Assembly: GCA_002365855.1 (NCBI GenBank) | Contig: DFAP01000120.1 | Coordinates: forward strand, 1-28,314 | Origin: Pelotomaculum sp. UBA3103 | GTDB lineage: Bacteria > Bacillota > Desulfotomaculia > Desulfotomaculales > Pelotomaculaceae | Direction of reading: 5' to 3' | DNA length: 28,314 bases | Shown here: positions 23,924 through 28,314 of the stretch, piece after piece | Numbering within the stretch: position 1 is the first letter of the stretch | Layout of the letters: each line of letters starts with the position of its first letter | Translations under genes and position numbers: made by a program | Notes under the pieces: generated by a model | Database searches by the model: none | Told to the model about the DNA's origin: nothing | The model's input: only the letters and a program-made list of their open reading frames with translations

Positions 23924-24781
23924 TTATGGGTTAAATGTGCCGCTTACCAGCACCTGCTCACCGGAACCCTGATAGCGTCCGGCGACCAAGTGTGCAGCTT
24001 CCAGGTCAGCTGCCAGCCCAAAAACTGTCGGGCCGCTGCCGGACATGACAGCGTTTATAGCTCCTGCCTTGATGAGTTTTTTCTTTATTGACAAAATATC
24101 CGGGTGCATCCTGATGGCTACCGGCTCCAGAGCATTTGCCAAAAGACCGGCAATCCTGGACAAACTGCCTTCAAATATGGCTTCGGACATAGCACGGCTG
24201 TCGGGCTTCACCTGCACTGAACCGGTAGAAAAGGCGCCGTATACGGAAGCGGTGGAGATGCCGAACGGAGGCTTTACCAGTACCAGTCCCAACCGGGGGC
24301 AAGGAGAAAGCTGCTCCAGTTTTTCTCCTCTACCCTTTGCCAGCGCCGTTCCGCCCACCAGGCAAAACGGCACATCAGAACCCAATTGCTCCCCGAGTGT
24401 CAAAAGCTCGCTCAGTGAAAGCCCGAGTCCCCACATCTTATTCAAAGAAACGAGTGTTACCGCAGCGTCTGCCGAGCCTCCGCCCAAACCGGCCTCAACT
24501 GGAATATTTTTAACCAGGCGAATATGCACACCCGTCCTGATTTTGCAATACGCGCGCAGGAGAGACGCTGCCCGGTAAACCAGGTTGTCTTCTCCAGGGG
24601 GGACACTGCTGCCCACAACCGCAAGAGAAATGTCATCCTCTCCGGTGGGACTGAATTCCAGCTGGTCGTGCAGTTCTATGGACTGCATCACCATCTCTAC
24701 CTCGTGGTAGCCATCCGGCCTTTTCCAAAGAACATCCAGGGTCAGGTTTATTTTCGCCCTGGCTGGAACCTTTAAAATCAT
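23924..24781 (-). CDS. ispE: 4-diphosphocytidyl-2-C-methyl-D-erythritol kinase
   Basis: IspE phosphorylates CDP-methylerythritol in the non-mevalonate isoprenoid pathway. It is a GHMP kinase of 285 residues, a normal length. It begins with ARAKINLTLDVLWKRPDGYHEVEMVMQSI and includes the catalytic lysine in AKINL. The ATP-binding loop is VEAGLGGGSADAA at about 95-107, then LGSDVPFCLVGGTALAKGRGE and the C-terminal MSGSGPTVFG motif. The ATG at 24781 has a modest GGGGTG upstream. In B. subtilis ispE lies upstream of purR-yabJ-spoVG; here other genes stand between it and spoVG, but the neighbourhood is the same. Confidence 0.97.
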   Translation of the reverse strand: MILKVPARAKINLTLDVLWKRPDGYHEVEMVMQSIELHDQLEFSPTGEDDISLAVVGSSVPPGEDNLVYRAASLLRAYCKIRTGVHIRLVKNIPVEAGLGGGSADAAVTLVSLNKMWGLGLSLSELLTLGEQLGSDVPFCLVGGTALAKGRGEKLEQLSPCPRLGLVLVKPPFGISTASVYGAFSTGSVQVKPDSRAMSEAIFEGSLSRIAGLLANALEPVAIRMHPDILSIKKKLIKAGAINAVMSGSGPTVFGLAADLEAAHLVAGRYQGSGEQVLVSGTFNP

Positions 24782-24930
24782 GGGCGCACCCCGCTTCTTT
24801 CCGGTATAAGTTAGCTGCCATCTTGCAAAAATCCTTTTTAAAAATTAATTAAAATGTTCAATAAAAAGTTTTGCTTCATAAGATTTAAAGAGGCTTTGTA
24901 CAAACAGCACAGTTTTAATTTTAAGGTCAA

Positions 24931-24951
24931 TGTACCTTGACTACTATGTAC
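24931..24951 (+). promoter_or_regulatory. TGTAC...GTACA inverted repeat before the L,D-transpeptidase
   Basis: TGTAC and GTACA are separated by 11 bases, ending about 20 bases before the start codon. A second palindrome, TTTGTACAAA, lies at 24895-24904. Together they could be an operator pair for an unidentified regulator. Arms are short and no clear promoter is seen, so confidence is low. Confidence 0.25.
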
Positions 24952-24971
24952 AGTAAAGGAGGAAAATATTA

Positions 24972-25529
24972 GTGGTTAAGATGGCGCGCTCATTTGGCAG
25001 TCAAATAACTGTCAACCTCGCCACCAGGCGGCTTACTTACTTTGAGGGCGGGCACACGGTAAACAACTACCCTGTTGGTGTTGGTAAGGCCTCCACCCCG
25101 ACGCCTACCGGCAGTTATATTATAGTTGTAAAAATAGTGCATCCGGGTGGAATGCTGGGAACCCGCTGGCTGGGACTCTCTATACCTACCGGCAACTACG
25201 GTATCCACGGGACCAATAACCCGTCTTCTATTGGAGGGTATGTATCCAACGGATGCATCAGGATGTATAACCGGGACGTTGAGGAGCTTTTTACCAGGGC
25301 TCAGATCAACATGCCGGTGGAAATCATTCCGGGAACCGGGGTATTAAAGCCAGAGAGCGCTCCATCCAATCCTCAGGTTGGAAAGCGGACACATGTTGTT
25401 CAGGTGGGGGATAGCCTGTGGGCAATTGCCAGGAAGTACAGTGTGGATCTGAACCAGATCATCCAGGTTAACAATATTACCAATCCCAACGTGATATTCC
25501 CTGGACAGACTATTATAATTCCTGGTTAA
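24972..25529 (+). CDS. L,D-transpeptidase (YkuD) with C-terminal LysM
   Basis: The 185-residue protein has a YkuD catalytic domain (residues about 10-120) with the motif IHGTNNPSSIGGYVSNGCIRM, including histidine 79 and the nucleophile cysteine 95. A short linker and a LysM peptidoglycan-binding domain (about 140-185, THVVQVGDSLWAIARKYSVD) follow. It should form 3-3 cross-links or attach to glycan. There is no signal peptide, as in B. subtilis YkuD, a spore-associated protein in which LysM is at the N-terminus instead; a spore or forespore role is therefore inferred. The start is GTG at 24972 with AAAGGAGG about nine bases upstream. It is divergent from ispE. Confidence 0.92.
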   Translation: MVKMARSFGSQITVNLATRRLTYFEGGHTVNNYPVGVGKASTPTPTGSYIIVVKIVHPGGMLGTRWLGLSIPTGNYGIHGTNNPSSIGGYVSNGCIRMYNRDVEELFTRAQINMPVEIIPGTGVLKPESAPSNPQVGKRTHVVQVGDSLWAIARKYSVDLNQIIQVNNITNPNVIFPGQTIIIPG

Positions 25530-25599
25530 TCTTTTAGTGTCCAAATGCTGATTGAGCAATATGCGACAGGGATGAACATAACTGAAAGCAGGTGGGGCT

Positions 25600-26319
25600 T
25601 TGGGAGGTATTCTGCTGCTGGGACTTATCGCCGGTCTCGGTACCTGCCTGGGCGCTCTGCTGGTCACCATGTGCGGGCGCCTGCGGCCGGGCGCCATCTC
25701 CTTGCTGCTGGGGTTTGCCTCCGGTGTTATGATGGCTGTTATTATATTTGACCTGCTGCCGTCTTCACTTCTCTACGGAGGTCCCCGGATCGCGCTTGCC
25801 GGCTTCCTGGGGGGGATTGGGCTCATGCTGACCCTTGATGTGGCCCTAAATAGTTTATCCGCCCCCAGTTTAAAGGGAAGCGGCTACATCAAAATGGGTT
25901 ATCTTATTGCCATCGGGATCGCACTGCACGATTTCCCCGAGGGCCTGGCTATTGCAGCTGGTTTTGCAGCCGCTGACAAATTTGGTCCACTGCTGGTGCT
26001 GGCTATCGGTATTCACAATATCCCGGAGGGGATGGCTACCGCAGCACCCCTGAGGTACGGCGGAATGAGCGTGAAACGGGTGCTGGCGTTAAATGCCCTG
26101 ATCAGCCTGGTTACCCCTCTGGGAGTCTTTGCCGGCCTGCTGCTGGTAGAGGCCTCACGGTCCTTTATCGGTTTGCTCCTGGCATTTGCCGCAGGAGCCA
26201 TGATCTATATCGTACTGAACGAGCTGGCGCCGGAGTCGCGAAGGAATAACAAATACCTCGCCTATGCGGGTATGGTTACCGGCCTGGCCTTAATTTTAGT
26301 ACTGGCATTTATTGTTTAA
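25600..26319 (+). CDS. ZIP family divalent metal transporter
   Basis: The 239-residue protein is a ZIP transporter of the bacterial ZupT-like group with about eight membrane spans. The two diagnostic metal-site motifs are HDFPEGLA (near residue 110) and HNIPEGMATA (near 140), which bind Zn(II), Fe(II) or similar ions. The start is uncertain. TTG 25600 lies close to AGGTGGGG, and CTG 25582 is a possible longer start before an in-frame stop. It follows the L,D-transpeptidase by 70 bases and may be co-transcribed. Its stop codon lies within the 3' end of the convergent YdcZ-like gene (11-base overlap). Confidence 0.9.
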   Translation: MGGILLLGLIAGLGTCLGALLVTMCGRLRPGAISLLLGFASGVMMAVIIFDLLPSSLLYGGPRIALAGFLGGIGLMLTLDVALNSLSAPSLKGSGYIKMGYLIAIGIALHDFPEGLAIAAGFAAADKFGPLLVLAIGIHNIPEGMATAAPLRYGGMSVKRVLALNALISLVTPLGVFAGLLLVEASRSFIGLLLAFAAGAMIYIVLNELAPESRRNNKYLAYAGMVTGLALILVLAFIV

Positions 26320-26756
26320 GAATCAACCATGCTCCCCCCGCCATCAATAGGGTTCCAAGAACGTTGTAAATGCTGAACGGGATCTTTTGCATTCCAAACA
26401 GCCCGAAGTGATCGACCAGGCCTGCCGTAAAAACCTGCCCGAGGATTATGGCTGTTGTGGCTGGCGCCACTCCTACCTTGGGGATGCTCAGAATAACAAG
26501 GTAGATAATCAATACCCCCAGTATGCCACCCAGATATGTATACCAGGGGGCTTTTAATATTTCGGTCAGGCAGCCGTCCCCAATCCTGCAGACAAATAGC
26601 AGCGCCACCACCAGCAGAAGCCCCCGTGAGCTGTACAATAAAGGTTGTCTCCCATAAGCCCACCACCTTGCCAAGAGCTGAGTTGATAGAACCCTGGATG
26701 GCCATGGCAACTCCGGATATGGCAGCTACGACCAGGGGAAAAAGCTTCAATGACAT
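26309..26756 (-). pseudogene. Frameshifted YdcZ/DUF606-type DMT transporter
   Basis: Two overlapping frames together give one four- to five-span transporter of the DUF606/YdcZ group. The N-terminal part reads MSLKLFPLVVAAISGVAMAI through TFIVQLTG. The C-terminal part reads LLLVVALLFVCRIG through YLGGILGVLIIYL, VDHFGLFG and LGTLLMAGGAWLIL. The switch falls at the run of five C at 26621-26625 (five G on the coding strand). With four G the frame would continue as LTG-LLLVV and give about 148 residues, the usual family length. The start ATG 26756 has GAGGGGG upstream. This is a real frameshift or a homopolymer sequencing error. The 3' end overlaps the ZIP gene by 11 bases. Confidence 0.82.
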
Positions 26757-26953
26757 AACAAACCCCCTCGACATATTACCGTAGGTCTTGAGGTTAGTTT
26801 TTTCGCTCTTACCAACGTTTATTCTAACACTTGACCATTCTGCACAGCGGAGTTGCCAAGGACAGGCGCAATTTGTAACAGAACCAAGTATAAATTCATA
26901 AAATGATCAGAGGAATTTTATTAATTATCTTTTGATTTCGGGAGGTGAATATC

Positions 26954-27151
26954 TTGAATCGCCTTTATAACTCGCTGCTCTTCCTGATCGCGAACACGTC
27001 ACGCGCAGAAAAAAACTTGGAACTCATAATGTTGATGTTGCAGTCAACAACTGAGACCATCAAGAACATCAAAAGCGGTATGGACTCCTTTCAGGCTTCT
27101 GTCTTAAAAATGACGCAGGATATGCAGGACTCATCAAGCAGCGGGGAATAA
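26954..27151 (+). CDS. Hypothetical protein, 65 aa
   Basis: I do not recognise this protein. It begins MNRLYNSLLFLIANTSRAEK, with a short hydrophobic helix, then a long predicted amphipathic helix (LELIMLMLQSTTETIKNIKS) and a serine-rich end. It has no cysteine. The start is probably TTG 26954, six to seven bases after GGGAGGTG. The longer GTG start at 26945 lies inside that site. A GC-rich hairpin follows the stop codon. It stands alone on the plus strand facing the low-complexity gene at 27297-27917. The strong ribosome binding site and hairpin support a real gene; function is unknown. Confidence 0.6.
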   Translation: MNRLYNSLLFLIANTSRAEKNLELIMLMLQSTTETIKNIKSGMDSFQASVLKMTQDMQDSSSSGE

Positions 27152-27155
27152 TCAG

Positions 27156-27183
27156 GGGCGCCTTTTTACAGGCGCCCTATTGC
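27156..27183. terminator. GC-rich hairpin after the 65-aa gene
   Basis: GGGCGCCT-TTTTAC-AGGCGCCC, an eight-pair perfect stem, begins five bases after the stop codon. The following TATTGCTT is poor in T, so it may be a weak or factor-assisted terminator. It could serve both strands, ending the opposing YbaB-like operon too. Confidence 0.5.
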
Positions 27184-27296
27184 TTCCTGAGATGTTATTG
27201 AATAGCCGCTTCACCGTTTAATAAGCTGGCGGCCTTTCGCCTGCCTTCAGCAACAGCGGCGGGTTTATTCGCCTTTGCCCAGCATGGTAACGCCAC

Positions 27297-27917
27297 CTAG
27301 GCCTTTTTTCGCTCTTCCAGCTGGTCCCACTTCATAATCTTTGGAGTTTCTCTCTTCTGGCCATCATTGGCTCCCGCGCTTTTCGCGGCGGCAGGCTCAA
27401 CTTTTTTTACTGACCCGGCGGCAGCGGAACCAACTGATGCCGGCGACTGCTTTACGGCGCCTGATTCAGTTTTTTGCGCCGGCTGCGCCGGCTTTGTGCC
27501 GGAGCCCATCAAACCCGCCAGCATGCTTGTGAGGCTTCCCAGGTCTAAGTTTTGACCTCCGAGAGCCCCCAGCAGGTTCATCAGCACCGCCGGGTTGATT
27601 CCCTGCCCTCCAGGCGCTCCACCACCCTGACTTCCAAGCATTTTAACAAGCATGCTGATGATGCTGTCCAGTGAGGGGCTGTTTCCCTGAGCACCCGTCT
27701 GTCCTAACGCAGGCATAGCGGCAGATCCCGGAACAGGCAGGGATATAGTAGAGCCGCCCCCAAACCGCCGGCCGATCAAACTTAGTATACTCATCAAATT
27801 AACTGAACTGATATAGAGCAGCATGGTTTCTTGATCCATTCCGTATCTTGACTGCTGCTCTAAAAGCCTGACTACCGGCTCCTCCAATATACCGGCCCCT
27901 TTTGTCTCTTCCGTCAA
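27297..27917 (-). CDS. Low-complexity hypothetical protein, ~206 aa
   Basis: No family is recognised. The first 55 residues look folded and helical (EEPVVRLLEQQSRYGMDQET, then LLYISSVNLMSILSLIGRRFG). The middle is rich in Gly, Leu, Met and Ser, with two similar blocks, LDSIISMLVKMLGSQGGG and LGSLTSMLAGLMGSG. The end is Ala/Pro/Lys-rich and charged (KIMKWDQLEERKKA). I place the start at TTG 27917, nine bases after GGGGAG; the frame-open TTG at 27926 is directly against that site. It follows the YbaB-like gene by about 20 bases, so the two are probably one operon. There is no signal peptide. It could be a scaffold or surface-interacting protein, but that is a guess. Confidence 0.6.
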   Translation of the reverse strand: MTEETKGAGILEEPVVRLLEQQSRYGMDQETMLLYISSVNLMSILSLIGRRFGGGSTISLPVPGSAAMPALGQTGAQGNSPSLDSIISMLVKMLGSQGGGAPGGQGINPAVLMNLLGALGGQNLDLGSLTSMLAGLMGSGTKPAQPAQKTESGAVKQSPASVGSAAAGSVKKVEPAAAKSAGANDGQKRETPKIMKWDQLEERKKA

Positions 27918-27938
27918 AGGTATCAACTCCCCAAACCT

Positions 27939-28241
27939 TTAAAATAAGCCCGGTATGTTAGGAATATTTAATCCACCGGTCATTTTACCGATCTCATTTT
28001 TTATGATCTGTTTTGACTCCACGATAGACCTGTTGATAGCGCTGATCACCATTAGACGCAGTGTTTCCAGATGTTCCTGATCCAGTAATTTCGGGTCTAT
28101 TTGAACATCTAACACCTCCTGTTGACCGTTTATTGTGATCCGAATCGCTCCCTCGCCTTCACTTACCTCGATTGTCATGTTTTTCAATTCCTGCTGCAAT
28201 CTCTGAATTTCGACGATGATGGAGCCCATATTGTTAATCAT
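27939..28241 (-). CDS. YbaB/EbfC-like nucleoid-associated protein
   Basis: YbaB/EbfC proteins are small DNA-binding dimers of about 100-110 residues. This one has the family layout: an N-terminal helix (EIQRLQQELKNMTIEVSEGE), the strands IRITINGQQEVLDVQIDPKLLD, a long helix (LRLMVISAINRSIVESKQ) and the end GKMTGGLNIPNIPGLF, close to the usual GG-LN-PG ending. The start is probably ATG 28241 with GGGGAG four bases upstream, giving 100 residues. The open frame extends to ATG 28271, but a TATAAT -10 element overlaps that codon. Classical ybaB lies with dnaX and recR; here it pairs with an unknown gene, so it may be a paralogue. Confidence 0.78.
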   Translation of the reverse strand: MINNMGSIIVEIQRLQQELKNMTIEVSEGEGAIRITINGQQEVLDVQIDPKLLDQEHLETLRLMVISAINRSIVESKQIIKNEIGKMTGGLNIPNIPGLF

Positions 28242-28269
28242 TTCTCTCCCCTTTCCATGCAGAAGATCC

Positions 28270-28299
28270 ATTATAGAATATATTCGTTAAAGGGGTAAA
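28270..28299 (-). promoter_or_regulatory. Possible promoter of the YbaB-like operon
   Basis: On the minus strand TTACCC (28299-28294), 18 bases, TATAAT (28275-28270). The -10 is a perfect vegetative consensus and the -35 is weak. It would start transcription near 28263, which favours the ATG at 28241 as the start codon. Confidence 0.35.
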
Positions 28300-28314
28300 A
28301 CGTTAGTTATTTTG

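Noticed and set aside
24045..24578. 177-codon plus-strand frame inside ispE
   Set aside because: It is antisense to the IspE kinase motifs and has a serine/proline-rich shadow composition with no ribosome binding site.
1..28314. tRNA or rRNA genes, CRISPR arrays, prophage, insertion sequences, known riboswitches or T-boxes
   Set aside because: I looked for cloverleaf ends, repeat-spacer patterns, transposase or phage proteins and T-box or riboswitch landmarks, including ahead of ilvA and prs, and found none.

Overview
The window looks like chromosomal DNA of a spore-forming, Gram-positive anaerobe of the Clostridia, most like the Peptococcaceae/Desulfotomaculum-Pelotomaculum group. The evidence is the presence of spoVG, spoVT, yabP, yabQ, fin and a SpoIID-domain protein, their order, strong AGGAGG-type ribosome binding sites, and frequent TTG and GTG starts. 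The species-level guess is inference. There are no rRNA or tRNA genes, CRISPR arrays, prophages or insertion sequences. No gene-free stretch exceeds about 230 bases.

Region 1 (73-11986, all on the minus strand; read right to left) follows the Bacillus subtilis order ctc-pth-fin-mfd-(prsA-like)-spoVT-mazG-(HU)-rqcP-(SpoIID-like)-yabP-yabQ. It combines translation and ribosome rescue (bL25, Pth, RqcP), DNA repair (Mfd), nucleoid structure (HU), nucleotide clean-up (MazG), secretion folding (PrsA-like) and sporulation control (Fin, SpoVT, YabP, YabQ). At the far left a 107-residue protein of unknown function lies where divIC would be expected.

Region 2 (12098-16043) interrupts that order between ctc and prs. 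Plus-strand genes encode a PRC-barrel protein, FeoA, and an FeoB split into a separate GTPase and a separate membrane permease. A convergent MntR/DtxR-type regulator overlaps the permease tail.

Region 3 (16270-24781, minus strand) resumes the core order with prs, glmU and spoVG. It continues into threonine ammonia-lyase, a degenerate LytR-CpsA-Psr-like anchored protein, an acetyltransferase-like protein, a MobA-like nucleotidyltransferase, a GntR/FCD regulator and ispE.

Region 4 (24972-28314) is accessory. It holds an L,D-transpeptidase with LysM, a ZIP metal transporter, a frameshifted YdcZ/DUF606 transporter, a 65-residue unknown protein, a low-complexity unknown protein and a YbaB-like protein.

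The most informative non-coding signals are matches to sporulation sigma-factor promoters: sigma-E for yabP, sigma-G for spoVT and for the LCP-like gene, and sigma-H for both spoVG and glmU. There is also a hairpin that masks the ribosome binding site of the SpoIID-like gene, and several good intrinsic terminators. All promoter calls come from reading consensus matches by eye. I see no wholly new multi-gene system. The best leads are the split, coupled FeoB module with its candidate operator, the sigma-G-linked LCP-like protein, and the right-end cluster of unknown genes.
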